A DNA stretch of 64,000 nt from Haloglomus salinum (lineage in GTDB: Archaea; Halobacteriota; Halobacteria; Halobacteriales; Haloarculaceae): contig NZ_CP101153.1 in the NCBI RefSeq assembly GCF_024298825.1, positions 3,224,001 to 3,288,000 of the forward strand. The letters run 5' to 3'. How positions within the stretch are numbered: position 1 is the first letter of the stretch; each line of letters begins with the position of its first letter. The notes below the pieces were generated by a model. That model was given only the letters and a program-made list of their open reading frames with translations. It did no database searches and was not told the DNA's origin. Shown here one piece after another: positions 32,242-39,986 of the stretch. The position numbers and the translations under genes were made by a program.

Positions 32242-33246
32242 TCACCGTTCGGCACGGACCTCGACCTCGTCGTCGGGCGTGACCGCATCCGCGAGGCCCT
32301 GCCCGAGCGCGTACGCCACGCCGCTCGCACCGCCGCGGAGGCGCGCCCCCAGCCCACGCCGGGGCTCGAAGGTCGACACGCGCGGCTCCGTCCCCAGCAG
32401 CGTCGCCAGCCGGTCCTCCACGTCGTCGCGGGTGCCGAGGTCGTCGACCAGCCCGAGGTCGTGGGCCTCCGACCCGAGATAGACGCGTGCCTCGGTGTCA
32501 CGTACGAAGTCCTCGTCGAGGTCGCGCCCCTCGGCCACTGTCTCGACGAACGTCTCGTAGAACTCGTCGGTGATCCCCTGCAGGTACTCGCGCTCGTCCT
32601 CATCGAGTTCGGTGAACGGGGAGCCGGCCTCCTTGTACTCGCCGGCGACGAACTGCTTGTACTCGACACCGAGTTTCTCCAGCAGCCCGGTTGCGGTGAA
32701 GCGTGGGCTCCGGACGCCGATGGAGCCGACCACCGACCCCTCGCGAGCCCACAGCTCGTCGCAGCCCGAGGCGATCCAGTAGCCGCCGCTGGCGCAGGTG
32801 TCCGTGGTGTACGCGACGGTCACTCCATCGAACCGCTCTGCGGCCAGCCGGATGTCGTCGCTGGGCACGACCGCGCCGCCGGGCGTGTTGAGCTTGACGA
32901 GCAGGGCGTCGACCGCGTCGTCCTCGTCCGCACGCTCCATCTGCTCGACGATATCGTCGGCACCCGGCGTGGTGGGTGTCGAGGGAAGTGGGCTGCTCCC
33001 GCCGTCGCGGGTGATGGGCCCCTCGACGGCCACCTCCGCCACGTTGTACGTCGGGTACAGCGAGCCCGCGATGCGGCTGCCGAACTGGAGGCCTGCCCCC
33101 ACCGTCGCCAGCACCAGCACCACGCCCAGCAGCTCGGCCAGGTCGCCGGGGAACCAGACGAACAGGACGTAGCCGGCGACGACGCTCAGCACCGCGACGA
33201 GGACGATGATGAGCGTGCGGGCGAACCCCTGCGTGCGGTCGCTCAC
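32242..33246 (-). CDS. sppA: S49 signal peptide peptidase-like protein
   Basis: A 334-residue membrane protease. Two N-terminal helices (about 10-31 and 36-55) anchor it. The S49 domain has LLVKLNTPGGAVVPSD (115-130), catalytic Ser153 in DTCASGGYWIASGCDE, GSVVGSIGV and the general-base Lys205 in GEYKEAGSPF. It cleaves membrane-embedded or remnant signal peptides. The GTG start at 33246 is supported by a strong Shine-Dalgarno 7-14 bases upstream; the frame upstream is Arg/Pro-rich. Its C-terminal tail (EVRAER) ends 58 bp before the DUF373 start. Confidence 0.85.
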   Translation of the reverse strand: MSDRTQGFARTLIIVLVAVLSVVAGYVLFVWFPGDLAELLGVVLVLATVGAGLQFGSRIAGSLYPTYNVAEVAVEGPITRDGGSSPLPSTPTTPGADDIVEQMERADEDDAVDALLVKLNTPGGAVVPSDDIRLAAERFDGVTVAYTTDTCASGGYWIASGCDELWAREGSVVGSIGVRSPRFTATGLLEKLGVEYKQFVAGEYKEAGSPFTELDEDEREYLQGITDEFYETFVETVAEGRDLDEDFVRDTEARVYLGSEAHDLGLVDDLGTRDDVEDRLATLLGTEPRVSTFEPRRGLGARLRGGASGVAYALGQGLADAVTPDDEVEVRAER

Positions 33247-33578
33247 GATACGCTCCCTCCGTGAATCGACGACCGATACCCTCGCGACGGGTCGTGATTC
33301 CCGTGTGGTTCCATACCGTCGCTCCGCCCGCGCCGGAGTTAAAGACACCCGACCGTGGATGGCGAACAGGCGGCGCCACGGCATCGACGGCGAGGGGTGG
33401 CGCCGCAGTACGAGTCCCTCGCCGACTCCTGTCAGGTCACGGGGCCGGTGGTCATGTCCTCCTATTTGAACCCATGGCGGGGAGAGGAGATGACAGATAT
33501 GCACCGAAGCTGCTTCGTATGCCAGTATATGATGGGTTATTCAGAAAATGTGGCGAATAATTTGGGGGACTATGATTT
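33247..33578. other. 332-bp spacer upstream of sppA
   Basis: It contains the sppA promoter region (a TCTTTAACTC box on the minus strand at about 33337-33346) and, nearer 33500-33578, an AT-rich patch. The latter is likely the UPF0058 terminator region. No gene or tRNA is seen. Confidence 0.5.
33253..33260 (-). promoter_or_regulatory. Shine-Dalgarno of the sppA gene
   Basis: GGAGGGAG lies 6 to 14 bases before the GTG start and fixes it; the mRNA therefore has a leader. Confidence 0.6.
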
Positions 33579-33857
33579 TCAGAGCTTGCGCTCGGCGTCG
33601 TCGGCCAACTCTTCCATCCGCTTGCCGATACGGCCGGCGTCGGAGAACTCGTCCTCGCTCATCACCTTCGCGAGGGCGTTCCCGAGGACGAACACGGCGT
33701 GTTTGTGCTCCGATTTGGACTTGTGGACGTCGTTCGGGGTCACGTCCAGCCCCTTGTACTCCTCGAAGACGCTGGAGTCGACATCGTCCATCCCGTCGAA
33801 CGTCTCCATGATGGAGACCATCTGTTCGTGGAGCTCCAGCAGTTCGTCCTTGTGCAT
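33579..33857 (-). CDS. UPF0058 family protein
   Basis: A 92-residue helical protein starting MHKDELLELHEQMVSIMETF. It has VFEEYKGLDVTPNDVHKSKSEHKHAVFVLGNALAKVM (split: VTPNDVHKSKSEHKHAV then FVLGNALAKVMSEDE), the hallmark of archaeal UPF0058. Function unknown. The start at 33857 is preferred to 33884 because the conserved family begins with MHKDELLELH. Confidence 0.85.
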   Translation of the reverse strand: MHKDELLELHEQMVSIMETFDGMDDVDSSVFEEYKGLDVTPNDVHKSKSEHKHAVFVLGNALAKVMSEDEFSDAGRIGKRMEELADDAERKL

Positions 33858-33961
33858 GGAAGCGTGTTGCCGGTACGCCGACATAACAGTTGCGCGGGGG
33901 GAGATACCACGGGCTGCTGGCCTCGGAGTGCGGAGAGAACCGCTCGGCGCCGCGGGCGCCC

Positions 33962-34174
33962 TCAGAAGACGTACTCGTCCTCGTGGCCCATCATCCCGTC
34001 GTCCTCGAAGCCGGCGTCCTCGTCCTCCATCGGGCCACTCGTCTTGTACGCACGGATTCCGGTCGACAGGAGGTCCTCGATGGCCTCCTCACGGTTGACG
34101 AACTCGCCCCGTTCGACGAGCTGGGCGATCTGCATCTCCAGGTGTTCAGGAACGGTGATTTGTACCTTCGGCAT
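33962..34174 (-). CDS. ribbon-helix-helix (CopG-like) DNA-binding protein
   Basis: A 70-residue protein with an N-terminal beta strand PKVQITVPEHL and helices EMQIAQLVERGEFVNREEAI, the RHH fold that binds DNA as a dimer through the paired strands. An acidic, Met-rich tail follows (MEDEDAGFEDDGMMGHED). A TTTAAATCC box about 33 bases upstream gives a near-leaderless start. It is a likely regulator; targets are unknown. Confidence 0.8.
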   Translation of the reverse strand: MPKVQITVPEHLEMQIAQLVERGEFVNREEAIEDLLSTGIRAYKTSGPMEDEDAGFEDDGMMGHEDEYVF

Positions 34175-34394
34175 CTGATTACGTGGAGATTCGGCAGACG
34201 GGGATTTAAACTTGGCGGGGGAGATACCGAATCCGACAATCCCGGGTCGCGGAGCGCGAACTTTCGCTTGTCCTTGGCGTGGATGTTTTGTCGTTAGCGA
34301 AGGAACTGCGGCGCGGCTGATAGGTCGGGGGCCGATGAACTGGTCGCCGCGGGTCGAACGTCAGGCATACGGATGCTCGCCCCGGACACGGCCC

Positions 34395-34988
34395 ATGAGC
34401 GATATCGTCGACGTGACCGACCTCTACCACGAGTTCGGCGAGGAGCGGCTCCCGCCGGGGCAGCGCGAGACGAGCGCGTTCCCGGTGCTGTCCAAATCCG
34501 GCACGCCGTCGGTGGCTGAGCCCGATGTCGAGGTCTGGGGGGCCGTCGAGGAGCCGACGACCTTCTCGTTCGACGAGTTCCACGACCTGCCCAGCGAGAC
34601 GCAGCGACAGGACTTCCACTGTGTCACGGGCTGGTCGAAGTTCGACTGCGAGTTCACCGGCGTCACCTTCCCGACGCTCGCCGAGGCCGTCGGTGTCACC
34701 GACGACGCGGTGCACGTCATGTTCCACGCCGCCGACGGCTACACGACCGACCTCCCGCTCGAGGCCTGCATGCGCCGGGAGACGATGCTGGCATGGGGCT
34801 TCGACGGCGAGCCCCTGTCGGCGGACCACGGCGGCCCGCTCCGCGTGGTGACACCGCACCGCTATGCCTACAAGGGGGCCAAGTGGGTGACTGGCGTCGA
34901 GTTCCTGACCGAACCCGAGCGCGGCTACTGGGAGCAGCGTGGGTACTCGGTCACGGCGGATCCGTGGGCGGAAGAGCGGTACGCGTAG
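34395..34988 (+). CDS. sulfite oxidase-like molybdopterin oxidoreductase
   Basis: A 197-residue protein of the YedY/sulfite-oxidase catalytic domain type. The Mo-coordinating Cys76 lies in DFHCVTGWSKFD, followed by GVTFPTLAEAV, AADGYTTDLPLEACM, LSADHGGPLRVVTPHRYAYK and the aromatic GYWEQRGYSV near the end. There is no signal peptide, unlike YedY, so it may act in the cytoplasm. It oxidises or reduces a small sulfoxide or related compound; the substrate is unknown. It is soluble and small. The ATG at 34395 is preferred because the frame upstream does not resemble the family. Confidence 0.85.
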   Translation: MSDIVDVTDLYHEFGEERLPPGQRETSAFPVLSKSGTPSVAEPDVEVWGAVEEPTTFSFDEFHDLPSETQRQDFHCVTGWSKFDCEFTGVTFPTLAEAVGVTDDAVHVMFHAADGYTTDLPLEACMRRETMLAWGFDGEPLSADHGGPLRVVTPHRYAYKGAKWVTGVEFLTEPERGYWEQRGYSVTADPWAEERYA

Positions 34989-35070
34989 CGCCGTCCCGAC
35001 ATGGGCGGCTGCCGGCCACCGCGCCGCACTCTCCCCGAGACATAAATCCATCACGCGAGTACGGGCGCGC

Positions 35071-35451
35071 ATGCCCATCGATGCCGACGAGTGGGACGAG
35101 GGACGGACGGACCAGGGTGGCGAGGGGGGCCACGTCAAGGAGAAACTGCTGGAGTACCTCGAACTGAACGACACCCGCGCGTACACGGCCGACGAACTGG
35201 CGAAGGTGTACGCCCGCGAGGTTGCTGGCGACGCCGTCGCCGGGGAGGACCCCGAGGGAATCAGCCCCGACGCCCCCGATGACGGCGGCATGTTCGAGCG
35301 GTTCCTGAGCCGTGTCAACCGAACGGTCTTCCGGCGCTCAGGGAACATCCGAGAGGCGCTGGAGGAACTCGAGGCCGAGGGGCGCGTCGAGAGCAAGACC
35401 ATCGAGACCGCGGAAGGCCGCCGGACCTACTACCGGGTCCGCCAGGACTGA
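35071..35451 (+). CDS. winged-helix protein of unknown target
   Basis: A 126-residue protein. An acidic N-tail is followed by VKEKLLEYLELNDTRAYTADELAKVYAREV (split: VKEKLLEYLELNDTRAYTAD then ELAKVYAREV) as the DNA-recognition helices, an acidic loop (65-85), and a second half RVNRTVFRRSGNIREALEEL with wing EGRVESKTIETAEGRRTYYR. This looks like a winged-helix regulator. A CATAAATCC box 26 bases upstream supports the ATG at 35071 and a leaderless mRNA. Confidence 0.7.
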   Translation: MPIDADEWDEGRTDQGGEGGHVKEKLLEYLELNDTRAYTADELAKVYAREVAGDAVAGEDPEGISPDAPDDGGMFERFLSRVNRTVFRRSGNIREALEELEAEGRVESKTIETAEGRRTYYRVRQD

Positions 35452-35483
35452 CGGCTCCGGGCGACCCGCCCGCTGCGGGCCGC

Positions 35484-36047
35484 CTACAGCTCGACCTCGG
35501 TCGTCGGGTCGTCGAGTTCCCACAGCAACTCGGGGAGGAACGCCTCCAGGTTGTCGACGACGCGGCGCTCGCTCACGTCGAGCCCCTCGCAGTGTTCGTG
35601 GGCGCTGTCCCGGATGGAGACGTGGATGTCACCGTCCTCGACCTGGACCTCAAGGGGGAACACGGAACATCGCGCGGGCTTCCACTCGTGTTCGGCGTGG
35701 AGCGCACAGAGCCCGTCATCGCGCAGGAAGTAGCAGGCGGCGCCGTCCTCCGGGTCGACGTGCTCGTCGCGGTCCTTCTGTTCGCGGCGGACGAAGTCCC
35801 GGCCATGTGCCTGGGTGACCGGGTCGTTGATCGACTCGCGCGCGGCGAGTTCCAGCAGGTCCTTCTCGTACAGCAGGACGCCGTGCTGACAGCACCAGGT
35901 ACAGTCGTCGACACACTCGAACGTCAGCGAGGGGTCGAACTCCACGACGACCTCCTTCCCGTCGTGGACCGTCGTCCGGAACGGTGGCTCGGGGCGGCCC
36001 TCGCTCCCGCTTCGGGTCCCGGTTTCGGCGTCCGAGGCATCGCTCAC
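35484..36047 (-). CDS. YkgJ-type cysteine-cluster protein (zinc/iron-chelating)
   Basis: A 187-residue protein with the cluster motif Cys45-x3-Cys49-x2-Cys52-Cys53 (FECVDDCTWCCQHGV) and later Cys residues in AACYFLRDDGLCALHA and KPARCSVFPLEV. The family (COG0727) binds a metal or Fe-S cluster; the role is unresolved. An acidic N-tail (1-20) is haloarchaeal. Its gene is divergent from the Cas4-like gene (92-bp spacer). Confidence 0.85.
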   Translation of the reverse strand: MSDASDAETGTRSGSEGRPEPPFRTTVHDGKEVVVEFDPSLTFECVDDCTWCCQHGVLLYEKDLLELAARESINDPVTQAHGRDFVRREQKDRDEHVDPEDGAACYFLRDDGLCALHAEHEWKPARCSVFPLEVQVEDGDIHVSIRDSAHEHCEGLDVSERRVVDNLEAFLPELLWELDDPTTEVEL

Positions 36048-36139
36048 GTCCGCCTCCTCGGGGACTGACGGGCAAAGGCGTTCCGTCCGGCCGGCGTCCG
36101 ACCGAGGGTTGAAACCGGAAGCCGCGGGCAGGACCGCCG

Positions 36140-36811
36140 ATGGAGGCGTTCTCCGACATCGCGACGGCCGCGTACTGTCCCCGGCAGCTCTACTACCGAC
36201 GCAGGCATTCCGACCACGGGGTTCCGGAGTCGGCGGCCGAGCGCCGGGCGCTGGCGTTCCGGTACGACGAGTTGCTCGACCCGGCCCACGACCTGCGAGG
36301 GGAACCGGTCGATGTGACGCCCACGCAGTTCCGGGCGCGGCTCTCGGCCGCGAAGGAGCGACTCGACGCGTGGGGTGCGCTGGTCGACCCCGCGGGGCGG
36401 GAGGTGCTGCTTGAGGGGAAGGACGCCCGGGGTATCGCGCACAAGGTCCTCGACGGGTCGGCGCTCGCGTCTGCGCCGACCGTCTCGGTCATCAGCGCCG
36501 GCGAGCCGCCCGAGCGGGGCGTCTGGGAACCCGACTCCGTCCGCGCGGTGGCGGCCGCGAAGGCGCTCGCGTGGGAGCGCGAGACGGCGGTCGACCACGC
36601 CTTCGTCGAATACCCGGCGCATGGTGTGATCCGCCACATCTCCCTCGGGACCCGGCGCACGGCCGCGTACCGCCACGCGCTCCGGGTCGCGCGGTCGATG
36701 GACGGGCCGCCGCCCCGACTCGAGAACGACGACCGCTGTGCGCCCTGCGAGTACCGAACTGAATGCGGGACCCGGACACGGACGCTCCGGTCGCTGCTGG
36801 GTGGGGACTAA
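36140..36811 (+). CDS. Cas4-like (DUF83) protein with a degenerate nuclease core
   Basis: A 223-residue protein with the Fe-S cysteines of Cas4/AddB nucleases: Cys13 in ATAAYCPRQLYYRR and three Cys in the tail (CAPCEYRTECG). The nuclease core is not intact: the expected G-x-x-D reads GIAHK in KDARGIAHKVLDG and the E-x-K strand reads VISAGEPP. The PD-(D/E)xK triad therefore looks incomplete. No CRISPR repeats or other cas genes occur in this window, so it is a stand-alone protein, perhaps in DNA repair. The ATG at 36140 is well placed, as the conserved part starts immediately (MEAFSDIATAAYC). Confidence 0.7.
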   Translation: MEAFSDIATAAYCPRQLYYRRRHSDHGVPESAAERRALAFRYDELLDPAHDLRGEPVDVTPTQFRARLSAAKERLDAWGALVDPAGREVLLEGKDARGIAHKVLDGSALASAPTVSVISAGEPPERGVWEPDSVRAVAAAKALAWERETAVDHAFVEYPAHGVIRHISLGTRRTAAYRHALRVARSMDGPPPRLENDDRCAPCEYRTECGTRTRTLRSLLGGD

Positions 36812-36838
36812 GGAAGCGCTTCCGTCGGTCCGAACGGG

Positions 36839-37441
36839 TCAGTGCTCGGCCAGCCACTGCTCGATGGCGTCGATACGGTTCCCGCGCCGGTGGATGGTCC
36901 CGGTCGTCACGTCGACGACGGTGCTCCCGCCGCCCGGCGTCCGCCCGCCGTCGACGACGAACGCCCGGTCACGGATGGACGATGCTATCTCGTCGACGTT
37001 TCGAGCGCTCCCCTCGCCACTCAGGTTGGCACTCGTCGCCGTGACCGGACGGTCGGCAGCCTCGGCCAGCCGTCGCGCGACCGCGTGGTCGGGCACGCGA
37101 AGACCGACCCGCTCGCCGCCCGCGACGAGCACGTCCGGGACGCGGTCGGTCCGCTCGGCGACGACGGTGACCGGCCCGGGGAGGAACCGGTCGCAGAAGG
37201 CCCGTTCGCGCTCGCCGAGTCGGACGTACGGCGCCGCGGCCGGGAGGTCGGGGACGGCCATCGAGAGCGGCTTGTCACGCGACCGGCCCTTGGCCTCGAA
37301 GACCCGTTCGACCGCGGCCGCGTCGGTCGCGTCGGCGCCGAGCCCGTACACGGTCTCGGTCGGGTAGACGACCAGCCCGCCCGAACCGATACGGTCGGCA
37401 GCGTCCTCGATGGTGTCGTCGGAGACTGACCCGGTCGACAT
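36839..37441 (-). CDS. L-threonylcarbamoyladenylate synthase (TsaC/Sua5)
   Basis: A 200-residue YrdC-fold enzyme: GGLVVYPTETVYGLGADATD (21-40), the KGRSRDKPLSMAVPDL ATP/substrate motif, FLPGPVTVVA and PVTATSANLSGEGSARN (about 131-147). It makes threonylcarbamoyl-AMP from threonine, bicarbonate and ATP for the t6A modification of tRNAs that read ANN codons. It lacks the Sua5 C-terminal domain, so it is of the short TsaC type. It starts 7 bp before the stop-side neighbour (peroxiredoxin-like), same strand, so these three may be one transcript. Confidence 0.9.
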   Translation of the reverse strand: MSTGSVSDDTIEDAADRIGSGGLVVYPTETVYGLGADATDAAAVERVFEAKGRSRDKPLSMAVPDLPAAAPYVRLGERERAFCDRFLPGPVTVVAERTDRVPDVLVAGGERVGLRVPDHAVARRLAEAADRPVTATSANLSGEGSARNVDEIASSIRDRAFVVDGGRTPGGGSTVVDVTTGTIHRRGNRIDAIEQWLAEH

Positions 37442-37447
37442 CCTCGG

Positions 37448-37966
37448 TCAGAGGTCCTGGACCGCCGCCTCGACATCGGAGTACGGCGGGAACTCGGGGT
37501 TCTCCCCAGCGACCCACGCGTACCGAACGGTCCGGTCCTCGTCCAGCACGTAGACGGCGGGCCGGGGCTCGCGGATGCCGGTCATCCCGTCGACGTCGGT
37601 GGTGATGCCGAACTCATCGGCGACACCGGCCGCCGGGTCCGAGAAGAACCGGAACTGTTCGAAGTCACGCCACTCGTGGATGAACCCCTTCAGCTCGTAC
37701 GGCGAGGAGATGGAGACGCCGACGACCTCGGCGTCCCAGCCGGTCCACTCGTCGTCGCGGATGCGCTGGAAGACGTAGGTCGGCGGGAAGTCACCCGCCA
37801 TCTGATGGAAGACGAGGACGACCGGCGACTCGTCGGTCAGGTCCGACAGCGCGACGTCCTCCCAGAACTCGTCGTTGACGAGCGGTCGGGTGAAGTCGGG
37901 CGCCGTCTCGCCCTCCTCGAGCGCATCGGCTGGTGGGAGTTCCGAGACCTCGAAGCCCAGGTCCAT
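37448..37966 (-). CDS. peroxiredoxin-fold protein lacking any cysteine
   Basis: A 172-residue AhpC/TSA-fold protein: EGETAPDFTRPLVNDEFWED, VVLVFHQMAGDFPPTYVFQR, AEVVGVSISSPYELKGFIHE and FFSDPAAGVADEFGI are the expected strands and helices. The position of the peroxidatic Cys (in VFHQMAGDFPPTYVF) has none, and the whole protein has no Cys, so it cannot work as a classical thiol peroxidase. It is coupled (TGATG overlap at 37966) to the glutaredoxin-like gene upstream. It may have become a binding or regulatory partner. Confidence 0.8.
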   Translation of the reverse strand: MDLGFEVSELPPADALEEGETAPDFTRPLVNDEFWEDVALSDLTDESPVVLVFHQMAGDFPPTYVFQRIRDDEWTGWDAEVVGVSISSPYELKGFIHEWRDFEQFRFFSDPAAGVADEFGITTDVDGMTGIREPRPAVYVLDEDRTVRYAWVAGENPEFPPYSDVEAAVQDL

Positions 37967-38328
37967 CAGGCCTCCACCTCCTGCTCGTCGGCGTCCTGGT
38001 CCTCATCGCCGGATTGGAGTTCCTGCACGTCGTCGCCCGCGGCGTCGGCGGAGATGTGTACCGGCGTCTCCCCGTCGCCGTCGCCGTACGTCTCGTCGAG
38101 GTACTCGACGATGTTGGCGGATTCGGACATCGTGACACCGGTCCGCTCGTCGACCAGCGCGGGCACGGTGCGTGCGCCGGTCAGCCGTTTCACCACGTCG
38201 CGCCGGGAGTGGCGCGCCTCAACGAATCGGGAGTGGTAGTCGAGCCCGAGGTCGTCCAGTTTCCGAACCGCCCGCTCGCAGAACGGGCAGGCCTGTAGCC
38301 GGTAGAGTGTGAGTGCAGAATCGCTCAT
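37966..38328 (-). CDS. glutaredoxin-like protein (GST N-terminal domain type)
   Basis: A 120-residue thioredoxin-fold protein with a Cys14-Pro-Phe-Cys17 active site (LQACPFCERAVRKL), the cis-Pro ARTVPALVD (about 53-61) and GVTMSESANIVEYLDETY. An acidic tail of about 35 residues follows. It probably reduces disulfides or mixed thiols with gamma-glutamylcysteine or a protein donor. Its stop overlaps the ATG of the cysteine-free peroxiredoxin-like gene, so both are one transcript. The start is the ATG at 38328; longer frames upstream are basic. Confidence 0.85.
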   Translation of the reverse strand: MSDSALTLYRLQACPFCERAVRKLDDLGLDYHSRFVEARHSRRDVVKRLTGARTVPALVDERTGVTMSESANIVEYLDETYGDGDGETPVHISADAAGDDVQELQSGDEDQDADEQEVEA

Positions 38329-38473
38329 GGCTCCGACTACGAGCGACCGACCGGTAAGCGTATCGCCTGCGGAAGCCGGCCGTACATGACCGGCACGCCC
38401 CGAGCCAGCGGAATCACGCGCGACGGGAGATGGCAAACCCTTAATCCCGTGGCGGGTCAAAACGGACTACTCG

Positions 38474-39880
38474 ATGGGTATACGCCCCCTCAGCCCACTG
38501 CTCGCGGATTCGCTGCTCAGCGGCGGCGCTCTCCTCCAGGCGCAGTCGGCCCTCCCGGCGGTCGATACAGCCACCCTGACCGCGCTCGGCCTCGTGACCA
38601 TCGTCTTCCTCATCGCGCTCTCCGGGTTCTTCTCATCCTCGGAGATCGCGATGTTCTCGCTCGCACCTCACCGCGTCGAGTCGCTCGTCGAGGACGACGT
38701 CCCCGGCGCGGAGGCGATGGCGGAGCTGAAATCCGACCCACATCGCCTGCTCGTGACCATCCTCGTCGGCAACAACATCGTCAACATCGCGATGTCCTCC
38801 ATCGCGACGGGGCTGTTCGCACTCTACCTCTCACAGGGAGCGGCCGTGGCCGCCGCCACGTTCGGCATCACGGCGCTCGTCCTGCTGTTCGGCGAGAGTG
38901 CACCCAAGTCCTACGCCGTCGAGAACACCGAATCGTGGGCCCTGCGCATCGCCCGCCCGCTCCAGATCGCGGAACTGGCACTCCTCCCACTGGTCGTCAC
39001 CTTCGACTACCTCACGCGCGTCGTCAACAAGGTGACCGGCGGCCGCTCGGCCATCGAGACCTCCTACGTCACCCGCGACGAGATCCGTGATATCATCGAG
39101 ACCGGTGAGCGCGAGGGGGTCATCGAGGAGGACGAGCGCGAACTCCTCCATCGGGTCTTCCGGTTCAACAACACCATCGCCAAGGAGGTGATGACTCCAC
39201 GGCTCGACATGACCGCCGTCTCGAAGGACGGCTCCATCGAGGAGGCCCTGGAGACCGCCGTCCAGTCGAGCCACGCCCGCATCCCCGTCTACGAGGGCTC
39301 GCTGGACAACATCATCGGCGTCGTCCACGTCCGCGACCTCGTGCGGGACCTCAACTACGGCGAGAACGAGTCCGAGGACCTCACGCTCGAATCGATCATC
39401 GAGCCGACGCTCCACGTTCCCGAGTCGAAGAACGTCGACGAACTCCTCGCGGAGATGCGACAGAACCGGATGCACATGGTCATCGTCATCGACGAGTTCG
39501 GGACCACCGAGGGGCTGGTGACGATGGAGGACCTCACCGAGGAGATCGTCGGCGAGATCCTCGAGGGCGAGGAGGAGGAGCCCATCGACTTCCTCGACGA
39601 GGACACCGCCCTCGTTCGCGGCGAGCTCAACATCGAGGAGGTCAACGAGGCGCTGGAGATCGACCTGCCGGAGGGCGAGGAGTTCGAGACCATCGCTGGC
39701 TTCATCTTCAACCGCGCCGGTCGCCTGGTCGAGGAGGGCGAGACCATCTCCTACGAGGGCGTCGACATCCGCGTCGAGGAGGTCGAGAACACGCGCATCA
39801 TGAAAGCGCGCATCACTGTCACCGATGAGTACGGCGTCGAGGACGAGGAGGCCGAGGCCGACGAAGTGGCGACGGACTGA
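38474..39880 (+). CDS. CNNM/CorC-type (hemolysin C family) membrane protein
   Basis: A 468-residue protein. The CNNM/DUF21 domain (about 35-205) carries several helices, including TLTALGLVTIVFLIALSGFF and SEIAMFSLAPHRVESL. Two CBS domains follow: VMTPRLDMTAVSKDGS to PVYEGSLDNIIGVVHVRDLV, and ESKNVDELLAEMRQNRMHMV to EFGTTEGLVTMEDLTEEIVG. The CorC_HlyC C-terminal domain (about 380-455) ends in an acidic tail. Family members are implicated in magnesium/cobalt efflux. It is monocistronic and divergent from the glutaredoxin-like gene; it converges with the PiT gene after 106 bp. Confidence 0.9.
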   Translation: MGIRPLSPLLADSLLSGGALLQAQSALPAVDTATLTALGLVTIVFLIALSGFFSSSEIAMFSLAPHRVESLVEDDVPGAEAMAELKSDPHRLLVTILVGNNIVNIAMSSIATGLFALYLSQGAAVAAATFGITALVLLFGESAPKSYAVENTESWALRIARPLQIAELALLPLVVTFDYLTRVVNKVTGGRSAIETSYVTRDEIRDIIETGEREGVIEEDERELLHRVFRFNNTIAKEVMTPRLDMTAVSKDGSIEEALETAVQSSHARIPVYEGSLDNIIGVVHVRDLVRDLNYGENESEDLTLESIIEPTLHVPESKNVDELLAEMRQNRMHMVIVIDEFGTTEGLVTMEDLTEEIVGEILEGEEEEPIDFLDEDTALVRGELNIEEVNEALEIDLPEGEEFETIAGFIFNRAGRLVEEGETISYEGVDIRVEEVENTRIMKARITVTDEYGVEDEEAEADEVATD

Positions 39881-39986
39881 CCGGAGCGTTTCGCTCGGCG
39901 AATCGCCTCGCAGGAGGCCTGCGGCTGCCCGTCTTCGACCATCACTCGTGCAACACACGCCCGGACGAACGCTCGTCCCGGACGGG

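Noticed and set aside
33500-33578. A possible small RNA or gene in the AT-rich patch before UPF0058
   Set aside because: No stable hairpin with a promoter and no ORF; it is more simply the 3' region of the UPF0058 gene.
36140-36811. A CRISPR locus, suggested by the Cas4-like gene
   Set aside because: No regularly spaced direct repeats and no other cas genes are present anywhere in the window.
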